DNA of 40,047 bases from an uncultured Nodularia sp. (lineage in GTDB: Bacteria > Cyanobacteriota > Cyanobacteriia > Cyanobacteriales > Nostocaceae). The notes beneath the pieces were generated by a model. It was given only the letters and a program-made list of their open reading frames with translations. It searched no databases and was not told the DNA's origin. The DNA is taken from contig CAIWDD010000020.1 in NCBI GenBank assembly GCA_903911355.1, positions 1 through 40,047 on the forward strand, written 5' to 3'. Of this stretch, positions 8,312-15,331 are shown piece by piece. Numbering within the stretch: the stretch's first letter is position 1; every line of letters starts with the position of its first letter. A program made the translations under genes and the position numbers.

Positions 8312-10477
8312 ATGTTTGGTTTAATCAAACTGCAAAAAAACTATCAGTGCGTTTCACAGTTGAGCGAAGAAGACTGTGGAGCAGCCTGTCTGGCTTCTAT
8401 TTGCAAACATTATGGACGGTTTTTGAGTATTAATCGCAGTCGAGAATCAGTAGGAACTGGACAACTAGGCACTACTTTGTTAGGTCTCAAACGCGGATCT
8501 GAGAACTTGGGTTTTAATGCTAGAGCAGTTAAAGCCTCCCCAGAAATTCTAGACAGAATCAAAGAAGTGCAGTTACCAGCGATTATCCATTGGCATGGTT
8601 ATCACTGGGTAGTGTTATATAAACAAGAGGGCAAAAAGTATGTGATTGCTGATCCATCTGTAGGGATTCGTTATGTTACCCGAAACGAGTTAACAGCCGC
8701 TTGGAATGGGGTGATGCTCTTACTAGAACCAGATCCAGACCGCTTTTTTGAGCAGCCCCAAGAGCAACCAATAGGCGGATTAGGACGCTTTATTAAGCGG
8801 ATATTGCCTTATCGTGGTTTGCTCACTCAGGTTTTAATGCTCAATATTGTCCTGGGTGTACTCGCTTTGGGTTCTCCGGTACTCATCCAAATCCTGACAG
8901 ATGATGTTTTAGTGCGCGGAGATGTCCAGCTACTCACCGTTGTTGTGGCTGCAGTTGTAGTTATGACCTTATTCAGTAGTACCTTACAATTATTGCAATC
9001 GACAATGATTGCTCACTTTGGTCAAAGGCTACAATTGGGGCTAGTTTTAGAATTTGGGCGCAAAATACTCCAGTTACCTTTGAATTACTACGAAGCCCGC
9101 CGTAGTGGTGAAATCACCAGCCGATTAAGAGATATTAATGACATTAACCAGTTAGTATCACAGATAGTGGTTCTTTTACCTAGTAAATTTTTCATTGCAG
9201 TGATTTCTTTCTGCTTAATGCTGTTTTATAGTTGGCGGCTCACACTAGCAGTTATCCTCATCAGTGGTTTAATGACTTTATCTACTTTGCCTTTTTTACC
9301 TATCCTCCAACAAAAGACTCGCAGTCTTTTAGTCTTGGGGGCGGAAAATCAGGGGGTTTTAGTAGAAACATTTAAGGGCGCACAGGTAGTTAAAACTACA
9401 AATGCTGCTCCCCAATTTTGGGAAGAATTTCAAAGTCGTTTTGGTCGTCTGGCTAATCTGACTTTTAGTACTGTGCAATTGGGAATTATCAATACTACTA
9501 TTTCTAGACTCTTTTCTAGTATTGGTGGTGTGGCTTTACTGGGGTTGGGAAGTCTTTTAGTGATTCAGGGCCAATTAAGTATTGGGCAAATGCTCGCCTT
9601 TAATGCGCTACAGGTGAATGTTCTGGGTTTAATTAATTCTTTAGTGGGCTTAGTGGATGAATATTTTCGCTCTCAAACAGCAGTTTCTCGGCTTTTAGAA
9701 GTGATTGATGCTACACCTGAGGATGCGGGAAGCAGTCAAAAGCCTGTGTCCCAAATTTCTGGCGGTGCAGATATTCATTGTTCTCATGTGACATTTCACC
9801 ACCCCGGTAGAGTGGACTTATTAGAAGATTTCTCTCTCAAGCTACCCGGTGGACAAGCGATCGCTTTAATTGGTAAATCTGGTTGTGGTAAAAGTACCTT
9901 GGCGAAACTGTTAGCAGGTTTATATCAGCCAAATTCCGGTAATATCCGCATTGGCTCTTTTAACCTCGATGACCTCGCTCTTGATTGTCTACGACAACAA
10001 ATAGTTTATGTACCCCAAGAACCTCATTTCTGGAGTCGCTCGATTTTAGAGAATTTCCGTTTAGGAACGCCCTACATTTCCTTTGAGGAAATTGTCAAAG
10101 CTTGCGAAATTGCGGATGCTGATGGCTTTATCAGTCAACTTCCCAATAAGTATCAAACTGTGTTAGGTGAATTTGGCGCTAATCTCTCTGGTGGACAAAG
10201 ACAAAGACTAGCGATCGCTCGGGGAATTCTGACTAATCCACCTGTCCTCATTTTAGATGAAGCCACCGCCGGACTAGACCCAGTAAGTGAAGCTAGCGTT
10301 TTAGATGCCATCTTAGCACACCGCCAAGGCAAAACTACAATTTTAATTACCCATCGCCCCAGTGTGATCAAGCGAGCCGATTGGATTGTGATGTTAGAAA
10401 AAGGTGAAGTGCAGTTACAAGGTAATCTAGAAACTTTTCTTTCACACAAAGGAGAGCATCAAAAGTTTTTATTGTGA
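8312..10477 (+). CDS. C39 peptidase-containing ABC exporter (bacteriocin processing/secretion)
   Basis: A 721-residue PCAT-type protein that cleaves double-glycine leaders and exports the core. The N-terminal C39 peptidase (about 1-135) has Gln16, catalytic Cys22 in SEEDCGAACLA, His98 in GYHWVV and Asp114 in IADPSVG, so it looks active. Hydrophobic helices between residues about 165 and 450 form the membrane domain. The ABC domain has Walker A IGKSGCGKST near 520, LSGGQRQRLAIARG near 624, Walker B PVLILDEATAGLD, and a switch His in ITHRPS. It sits immediately between an HlyD adaptor and small Gly-Gly peptides, the expected partners. Start ATG at 8312; precursor 3 begins 33 bases after its stop. 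Confidence 0.95.
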   Translation: MFGLIKLQKNYQCVSQLSEEDCGAACLASICKHYGRFLSINRSRESVGTGQLGTTLLGLKRGSENLGFNARAVKASPEILDRIKEVQLPAIIHWHGYHWVVLYKQEGKKYVIADPSVGIRYVTRNELTAAWNGVMLLLEPDPDRFFEQPQEQPIGGLGRFIKRILPYRGLLTQVLMLNIVLGVLALGSPVLIQILTDDVLVRGDVQLLTVVVAAVVVMTLFSSTLQLLQSTMIAHFGQRLQLGLVLEFGRKILQLPLNYYEARRSGEITSRLRDINDINQLVSQIVVLLPSKFFIAVISFCLMLFYSWRLTLAVILISGLMTLSTLPFLPILQQKTRSLLVLGAENQGVLVETFKGAQVVKTTNAAPQFWEEFQSRFGRLANLTFSTVQLGIINTTISRLFSSIGGVALLGLGSLLVIQGQLSIGQMLAFNALQVNVLGLINSLVGLVDEYFRSQTAVSRLLEVIDATPEDAGSSQKPVSQISGGADIHCSHVTFHHPGRVDLLEDFSLKLPGGQAIALIGKSGCGKSTLAKLLAGLYQPNSGNIRIGSFNLDDLALDCLRQQIVYVPQEPHFWSRSILENFRLGTPYISFEEIVKACEIADADGFISQLPNKYQTVLGEFGANLSGGQRQRLAIARGILTNPPVLILDEATAGLDPVSEASVLDAILAHRQGKTTILITHRPSVIKRADWIVMLEKGEVQLQGNLETFLSHKGEHQKFLL

Positions 10478-10510
10478 TGAAAATTAACCATAGTATGAGC
10501 AACTATAATC

Positions 10511-10819
10511 ATGTCTGAAAATCATAATATATATTGTTGGCAGCACCTCTGTGAAGAACAGCAAGAAAGCCTAGTTGGTGGTCAAGGAGAAAACATACTA
10601 GCAACTAGCAATTTTTTCTTTCAAAAAACTGATATTCAAACTCAGGCAGATAATAACTTAAATTTGGGAGAAGATGAATCTGGAACCCAAACTACAAAGT
10701 ACAATTTATCACAGATTACTATGGCATCATCTATAACCTTGACATTACCAAATTTTCCTTCTCCTGGGAATAGTTTAAACAATCTCATCACTCAAATTAT
10801 TAGAGGATTTATCTCTTAA
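10511..10819 (+). CDS. Precursor peptide 3, double-glycine leader
   Basis: A 102-residue peptide with leader QHLCEEQQESLVGG (24 residues) and a 78-residue core. The core starts QGENILATSNFFF, continues with a polar acidic stretch (LNLGEDESGTQ) and ends in a hydrophobic, Pro-containing segment, ITLTLPNFPSPGNSL, then NNLITQIIRGFIS, which could be amphipathic. There is no cysteine in the core. It follows the exporter by 33 bases, so it is probably co-transcribed with it, and a likely terminator lies about 110 bases downstream. Its ribosome binding site is weak compared with the other precursors, which fits translation as the tail of a longer transcript. Confidence 0.85.
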   Translation: MSENHNIYCWQHLCEEQQESLVGGQGENILATSNFFFQKTDIQTQADNNLNLGEDESGTQTTKYNLSQITMASSITLTLPNFPSPGNSLNNLITQIIRGFIS

Positions 10820-10928
10820 ACAATTAGTTAAACCATAAACTGTTAATATATACGTATTGGTCTGGGTTGGCTATTTTTGTCAATGGTTAAATTTAGCTGC
10901 TAACCTTTGTTAATTATATAATTTATAC

Positions 10929-10961
10929 ATCCTCAGATGTTCTTTTTCTGGGGATTTTTAT
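10929..10961 (+). terminator. Intrinsic terminator after precursor 3
   Basis: ATCCTCAG (10929-10936) pairs with CTGGGGAT (10948-10955) with one G-U pair, and is followed by a T-rich run (TTTTTATT). It would end the exporter-precursor 3 transcript and separate precursor 4. Confidence 0.6.
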
Positions 10962-11112
10962 TATAAATAAATATAACAATAAACGAAGTAGATTCTCATA
11001 GATAGAGATAAAATAACACAATTTACATGAGTCTGTAGAGATAAAAATTAATGCTATTTTTATAACTTAAGAGACATTTAAATAAATCAATTATGTCCAA
11101 TAATAAAAACAT

Positions 11113-11128
11113 AGGTAATCACACACCT
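11113..11128 (+). promoter_or_regulatory. AGGT...ACCT inverted repeat, copy 3 (candidate operator)
   Basis: AGGTAATCACACACCT ends 26 bases before the ATG of precursor 4. It is nearly identical to copy 2 (5437-5452), which ends 25 bases before the ATG of precursor 1. Conservation of both sequence and position across otherwise unrelated upstream DNA suggests function. Confidence 0.45.
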
Positions 11129-11154
11129 AAACTGATTAATTGAGGTACAAAATT

Positions 11155-11358
11155 ATGTCAAACAAAATCACCATGCCAAACCTGTTTGAAGATTTATCTA
11201 CAGAACAACAAGAGCTTTTAGCTGGTGGACAATCTGAAGAACAAATGAACCAACTTGACACTCAATTTCCCGAAGAAGATAGCTTTGGTGAACGACCCAG
11301 GAAACGTGTTCGCCGTATTCCCATCCGCTTAACTGGTATTCTTGAAGTCGTTAAATAA
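11155..11358 (+). CDS. Precursor peptide 4, double-glycine leader, basic C-terminus
   Basis: A 67-residue peptide from the ATG at 11155. An in-frame TTG at 11140 is rejected because TGAGG lies nine bases before the ATG. The leader is LFEDLSTEQQELLAGG (25 residues). The 42-residue core is split by charge: an acidic first half (SEEQMNQLDTQFPEED) and a strongly basic second half (ERPRKRVRRIPIRLTG) with a hydrophobic end ILEVV. The RIPIRLTG stretch has a counterpart, RIPVRIFG, in precursor 5. The basic tail is compatible with an antimicrobial peptide, but this is inference. A perfect hairpin (11448) lies between it and precursor 5. Confidence 0.85.
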   Translation: MSNKITMPNLFEDLSTEQQELLAGGQSEEQMNQLDTQFPEEDSFGERPRKRVRRIPIRLTGILEVVK

Positions 11359-11447
11359 AGACTAAAGTATTACCATGATTTCTACTTGGAAAATAGTCTT
11401 GTATTACAGATATTTGAAGGTACAACACCAAACCTGATCTGTAATTT

Positions 11448-11472
11448 GGTAGCACCTATCATGGGTGCTACC
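11448..11472. promoter_or_regulatory. Perfect 9-bp stem hairpin upstream of precursor 5
   Basis: GGTAGCACC (11448-11456) and GGTGCTACC (11464-11472) form a perfect stem with a seven-base loop. No T-run follows, so it is not a classical terminator. It may act as a processing site, attenuator or operator for precursor 5, whose ATG is 46 bases downstream. Confidence 0.45.
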
Positions 11473-11518
11473 TACCTAAAATATATCTGGTATATCTGCG
11501 AGATTGAGGCAATAAATT

Positions 11519-11749
11519 ATGTCAGAAAAAATAACTCAACCTGATTTATTGGTGGATTTATCCCCAGATTCACAAGAACTTATATCTGCGGGTCAACAAC
11601 TACAATTGGGTGGACCAACTAGACCTGATATTACCGTAGTTGGTACTCTCATTGATTCTCGTGGTCAACGTATCCCCGTTCGCATTTTTGGCTTTGTTGC
11701 TGGACCACCTGCTGGTGGTGGTGGTTCTTTTGACGGGTTCTTCCAGTAA
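11519..11749 (+). CDS. Precursor peptide 5, atypical leader (AG in place of GG)
   Basis: A 76-residue peptide preceded by TTGAGGCAATAAATT, matching the ribosome binding context of precursor 4. The N-terminal 20 residues align with the other leaders (LLVDLSPDSQELISAG), but the canonical Gly-Gly is Ala-Gly; a Gly-Gly occurs seven residues later in QQLQLGG. The rest is TRPDITVVGTLIDSRGQRIP followed by VRIFGFVAGPPAGGGG and a short SFDGFFQ end. The core thus has a beta-prone middle and a flexible glycine tail. RIPVRIFG matches RIPIRLTG of precursor 4. It may be processed at AG, at the later GG, or be a poor substrate. Followed by a strong terminator. Confidence 0.8.
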   Translation: MSEKITQPDLLVDLSPDSQELISAGQQLQLGGPTRPDITVVGTLIDSRGQRIPVRIFGFVAGPPAGGGGSFDGFFQ

Positions 11750-11885
11750 GACTCAAAAGAGGATGTTTGCGAAACATTAAATAACCTGGAATAATACCAT
11801 TTGGAATTTGGGATTTTCAACTATGGATGAGTAACCCCTTGATATACCTGGGGTCGTAAGTCTATCTGTCACTATTACCTTTAAA

Positions 11886-11941
11886 GTTGTTATAAGATTC
11901 CTCTTCTCTAAAACAGAAGAGGAATCTTCACAACCTTTTTT
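11886..11941 (+). terminator. Strong intrinsic terminator after precursor 5
   Basis: AAGATTCCTCTTCT (11894-11907) pairs perfectly with AGAAGAGGAATCTT (11915-11928), extended by GTTGT/ACAAC, and a T-run follows (11935 onward). It separates precursor 5 from precursor 6. Confidence 0.85.
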
Positions 11942-12216
11942 CTATGATAAAAAAGGTTGATAATTCTGTGTTGTTCTAATATCAAATTAATGGTAATTTT
12001 TCCTTGATTTTTAATTCATATTTTTGCGGAGATAATAAACTAAAATTAAGTGGTTATAGATTAACCAATAGATATATTATTTGAGATTATTTTTTATAAC
12101 TTGCGGATAATTTCATCACTATAAAATTGGTTTACAAATAAAAAGCAAGGTACTACACTCTCATATTTATTGTTACGGAAGTGTGTACCACATACAAACG
12201 AATTTGAGGGAAAATT
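11942..12216. other. AT-rich intergenic region upstream of precursor 6
   Basis: No coding frame or clear motif is visible. The DNA is strongly AT-rich and presumably carries the promoter of precursor 6. GTGTGTACCACATAC at 12181-12195 is an imperfect inverted repeat that could be an operator. The Shine-Dalgarno GAGGG is at 12206-12210. Confidence 0.4.
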
Positions 12217-12456
12217 ATGTCAGTTAAAGACCTCCCATCTAATTTGTTGATGGATTTATCCGCAGAAGAACAACAGGATGTGTCTGGCGGATTCGGCTTC
12301 GTTGGAGGATTAGGCTACAGAGGCTGGGGTTACGGTGCTGGCCCTGGCTTCGGAGGCTACAGAGGCTGGGTCTTCGGTGCTGGCCGTGGCTTCGGAGGCT
12401 TCGGAGTCCCTCGCTTCGCAGGCTGGGGCTTCGGTCTTGGCCGTCGCTTTTTCTAA
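12217..12456 (+). CDS. Precursor peptide 6, Gly/aromatic tandem-repeat core
   Basis: A 79-residue peptide with leader LLMDLSAEEQQDVSGG (25 residues) and a 54-residue core made almost entirely of Gly, Phe, Tyr, Trp, Arg and Ala. The core contains two 14-residue repeats, GYRGWGYGAGPGFG and GYRGWVFGAGRGFG, and a third degenerate one ending WGFGLGRRFF. At DNA level the first two are adjacent 42-base copies (12313-12354 and 12355-12396). GC content is clearly higher than the surrounding DNA. The TTGAGGG before the ATG fits the other precursors. The composition recalls glycine-rich microcins, but no modifying enzyme is nearby. Whether this is antimicrobial, adhesive or self-assembling is unknown. 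Confidence 0.87.
   Translation: MSVKDLPSNLLMDLSAEEQQDVSGGFGFVGGLGYRGWGYGAGPGFGGYRGWVFGAGRGFGGFGVPRFAGWGFGLGRRFF
12313..12396 (+). repeat. 42-bp tandem repeat inside precursor 6
   Basis: Two direct copies in frame, differing at only a few bases, code for the 14-residue GYRGW repeats. A third, diverged copy starts at 12397. Repeat expansion would change core length without breaking the frame. Confidence 0.85.
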
Positions 12457-12565
12457 GTTGGCAAAGTCCACCAACTGGGTCATTTGCTAGTTTCAACTGT
12501 GGATGAGGAGGTAAGCAAAGACTCACACCACTTATGTGAAAAAGCTACCTCCAAAAGTTTGAGGG

Positions 12566-12593
12566 AACGAAGACCGCGCGGTCTTCGTTTTTT
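12566..12593 (+). terminator. Strong intrinsic terminator ending the peptide locus
   Basis: AACGAAGACCGC (12566-12577) and GCGGTCTTCGTT (12578-12589) form a perfect 24-base palindrome, followed by a run of T to 12593. It lies at the convergent boundary with the alpha/beta hydrolase gene. Confidence 0.9.
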
Positions 12594-13488
12594 ATACGGG
12601 CGATCGCTCGCCCATCCAATGGAGTAAAATCGGATTGACTAACTCAGGTGCTTCATCTTGGGGACAATGTCCCACCCCTTCCAGGGCAATAAACTTAAGC
12701 ACTTGTGGATAGTTAGCTAATTCCCTACCTAAATCTACTGGTTCCCAGGGGTCTGCGGTCCCCCACAAGATAATAGCAGGACAAGGGAGCAGGGGCAAAA
12801 GGTCTTCTGGTAAAGGCCCTGTAGAATAAGCAGTAAAGGCGAGAAACACCGCTACAGCGCCTGGGTCTTTTGCTGGTGCGGTGAGAATATCCACCAACTC
12901 ATCTGTGACTATCTCTGCATTAGCATAGGCTTGGAGCAAAATCTTGCGTACTGTTTTCGGTTTAGCAACTTGATTGAAAAAAAACTTACCAACTGGTTTT
13001 ATAGATAATATTTTTTGGAGAATTGGTGCGCCGAAGCGACGTGACCAGGGTAGTGTTGCCCGCTTGCGATCGTGTAACAATCTTAAAGAACAATTGATTA
13101 AGGATACTCCTAAAGCTATATCTGGGTTACTAACTGCTGCTTGTAATACCACAATACAGCCAATGGAATTTCCGACTAAAAAGGCAGGTTCACCCACAAC
13201 TTGGCGGCAAAAGTCGGCTAATTGCTGTCCCCACTTTTCCAGGGTGTAGGTGATTTCTCCCCCTGGTTCAGGTTTAGCCGAACCACCAAAGCCAATCAAA
13301 TCAATGGCATAAACACGACAATTTTCTGCTAGCACAGGGATATTTTTCCGCCAGTGCCACCATGAAGCTCCAAAGCCATGGACGAGAACAACTGCGGGTC
13401 CATGAGTTCCTAGAGTTTGATAGCAGATGGGGAACCCTTGCCAAGTCCAAGTTTTACTTGAGGTAAATGTGGTTGTGGAAGTTGTCAT
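12592..13488 (-). CDS. Alpha/beta fold hydrolase
   Basis: About 298 residues from the ATG at 13488. The open frame continues to 13671, but the extra 61 residues are low-complexity and precede the family start. Features of the fold are the oxyanion-region VVLVHGFGASWWHW, the nucleophile elbow VGNSIGC with the catalytic Ser, the acid in LWGTADPWEP and the base in VGHCPQDE. The sequence belongs to the large group of cyanobacterial hydrolases that also includes pheophytinase-like and prenyl-ester enzymes. Substrate is unknown. A link with chlorophyll or phytol metabolism is suggested only by nearby chlB and the phytol kinase. Convergent with the peptide locus. Confidence 0.88.
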   Translation of the reverse strand: MTTSTTTFTSSKTWTWQGFPICYQTLGTHGPAVVLVHGFGASWWHWRKNIPVLAENCRVYAIDLIGFGGSAKPEPGGEITYTLEKWGQQLADFCRQVVGEPAFLVGNSIGCIVVLQAAVSNPDIALGVSLINCSLRLLHDRKRATLPWSRRFGAPILQKILSIKPVGKFFFNQVAKPKTVRKILLQAYANAEIVTDELVDILTAPAKDPGAVAVFLAFTAYSTGPLPEDLLPLLPCPAIILWGTADPWEPVDLGRELANYPQVLKFIALEGVGHCPQDEAPELVNPILLHWMGERSPV

Positions 13489-13867
13489 CAGGAATTTGTA
13501 AATATTAAATAAATAAAGATATAAGGGGGACGGCGTATCGCTCACCGGAAGCGTGCCGGAAGCTTGATAAATTTCCCCGCAACTTAGCCCCATGTCTAAA
13601 GCCAGGGGATTCCTACGGATTACCTGGTGATGTTTTTTGCGAATTTCGATATTATTGTTATAATACTTCACATTTGCTAATATTGCCGTTTTCTGTCCTG
13701 CATAGGTCGCAGCAGGTTAGTTAACAGCAGCTATATAAGTGGGGAATTTCCGCCTGTGGAGAAAAAACCATCCGAGGTACTGATTTGGCCTAACTAGACA
13801 TATATAGTCACTCTACTGCTATCTTAAATTGGAGGCAATTGCAACTTTTTTTGATAAGCGTAACTTC
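13489..13867. other. Divergent intergenic region between hydrolase and pyrH
   Basis: No gene is supported here, although the hydrolase frame runs through 13489-13671. It should hold the divergent promoters. TTGGAGGCAATTGC near 13828 is too far from the pyrH ATG to serve as its Shine-Dalgarno sequence. Nothing else is recognised. Confidence 0.4.
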
Positions 13868-14596
13868 ATGGGAACAAATTACCGACGGGTTTTACTTAAA
13901 CTAAGCGGTGAAGCCTTAATGGGCAATATGGGCTATGGTATTGACCCTGAAGTGGTCAAAGAAATAGCGGAGGAAGTAGCAGAGGTAGTAGCCACTGGGG
14001 TTCAAATCGCCATCGTCGTAGGCGGCGGTAATATTTTTCGTGGCGTCAAAGCTGCGTCGGCAGGAATGGACAGGGCCACCGCTGACTACATAGGAATGAT
14101 TGCCACGGTAATGAATGCCATGACGCTACAAGATTCGTTAGAACGTATGGGGGTACAGACGCGGGTACAAACCGCCATCGCTATGCAAGAATTAGCGGAA
14201 CCGTATATCCGTCGTCGCGCTATCCGCCATCTAGAAAAAGGACGGGTGGTAATTTTTGGTGCTGGTTCAGGAAATCCTTTCTTTACCACTGACACCACTG
14301 CAGCGTTAAGAGCCGCAGAAATTGATGCCGAGGTGATTTTTAAAGCCACTAAGGTAGACGGAATTTACGATGCTGACCCCAATCTACATTCTAACGCCAA
14401 GCGTTACACCAGTCTTACTTACGCCCACGTCTTAGCTAAAGATTTGCGCGTAATGGATAGTACCGCGATCGCCTTGTGTAAAGAAAACAATATCCCAATT
14501 CTGGTTTTTGATTTAACGGTGCGAGGTAACATCCACCGAGCCGTTTTGGGAGAATCTATCGGTACCCTTGTGGGAGGTTCTTGTGAAATTATCTGA
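13868..14596 (+). CDS. pyrH: UMP kinase
   Basis: A 242-residue bacterial UMP kinase of the amino-acid kinase fold, converting UMP to UDP in pyrimidine synthesis. The ATG at 13868 gives [19 protein letters not shown], the usual N-terminus; a TTG at 13829 would add 13 unrelated residues. Conserved segments are [10 protein letters not shown] (phosphate binding), [19 protein letters not shown] (nucleotide and UMP site) and [14 protein letters not shown]. Its stop overlaps the start of frr by 14 bases, the usual bacterial pyrH-frr pairing, implying translational coupling. It normally forms a hexamer allosterically controlled by GTP and UTP; that is family knowledge. Confidence 0.97.
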   Translation: MGTNYRRVLLKLSGEALMGNMGYGIDPEVVKEIAEEVAEVVATGVQIAIVVGGGNIFRGVKAASAGMDRATADYIGMIATVMNAMTLQDSLERMGVQTRVQTAIAMQELAEPYIRRRAIRHLEKGRVVIFGAGSGNPFFTTDTTAALRAAEIDAEVIFKATKVDGIYDADPNLHSNAKRYTSLTYAHVLAKDLRVMDSTAIALCKENNIPILVFDLTVRGNIHRAVLGESIGTLVGGSCEII

Positions 14597-15131
14597 AGCT
14601 GAGAGTACGATGCAAAAAACCGTTGAGGCGACTCAACGAGCTTTTAACACTATTCGCACTGGCCGCGCCAATGCGAGTTTACTAGATAAAGTCTTGGTGG
14701 ACTACTATGGTTCACCTACACCCTTGAAATCACTGGCAAATATTAGCACTCCCGATGCCACAACTATCTTAATTCAGCCTTACGATAAAAACAGCTTAAA
14801 CCTAGTTGAGAAAGCAATTGCTCTCTCTGATGTCGGTTTAACACCCAGTAATGACGGTTCTGTAATTAGGCTCAACATTCCACCGTTAACAAGCGATCGC
14901 CGGAAAGAATTCGTCAAAATGGCTGCTAAGTATGCTGAAGATGGTCGCGTAGCCATCCGCAATATCCGTCGTGATGTCCAAGACTCTATTCGCAAGCAGG
15001 AAAAAGCTGCGGAAATCTCTGAAGATGAATCAAAAGACCAACAAGATAAACTGCAAAAGCTCACAAATAAATACACTGCCAAAATAGATGAGTTGCTGGT
15101 AGAAAAAGAAAAAGACATTACAACCCTCTAG
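14583..15131 (+). CDS. frr: Ribosome recycling factor
   Basis: A 182-residue ribosome recycling factor, which with EF-G splits post-termination ribosomes. The start is GTG at 14583, giving [23 protein letters not shown] at 14572-14576 lies six to seven bases upstream, inside the pyrH coding end, and favours this start over the TTG at 14568. Conserved RRF segments are [29 protein letters not shown] and the C-terminal helix [12 protein letters not shown] followed by the [17 protein letters not shown] region. The 14-base overlap with pyrH suggests coupled translation. A hairpin terminator follows at 15183. Confidence 0.97.
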   Translation: MKLSEAESTMQKTVEATQRAFNTIRTGRANASLLDKVLVDYYGSPTPLKSLANISTPDATTILIQPYDKNSLNLVEKAIALSDVGLTPSNDGSVIRLNIPPLTSDRRKEFVKMAAKYAEDGRVAIRNIRRDVQDSIRKQEKAAEISEDESKDQQDKLQKLTNKYTAKIDELLVEKEKDITTL

Positions 15132-15182
15132 GAAGCTATGGCTGGGCAGCAATTGCTCCTAGACTAGAGTATTATCAAATTT

Positions 15183-15214
15183 AAAGGCTGAAGAAACATT
15201 CTTCAGCCTTTATG
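15183..15214 (+). terminator. Terminator hairpin after frr
   Basis: AAAGGCTGAAGAA (15183-15195) pairs perfectly with TTCTTCAGCCTTT (15199-15211) around a three-base loop. The T-run is short, but the stem and position suit termination of pyrH-frr. Confidence 0.7.
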
Positions 15215-15331
15215 TATGCCAGGTAAGGATGTTAATAGGTTTTCTCTAGCTATGGGGAAAATATCACTTGACACAGATAAATAGAGATAAAATCCACAAT
15301 TTACTAATTCGAGGGTAAAAACTCAGCTATT

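Noticed and set aside
13489-13671. N-terminal extension of the alpha/beta hydrolase
   Set aside because: The 61 extra residues are low complexity and unlike the family; the ATG at 13488 begins just before the hydrolase fold.
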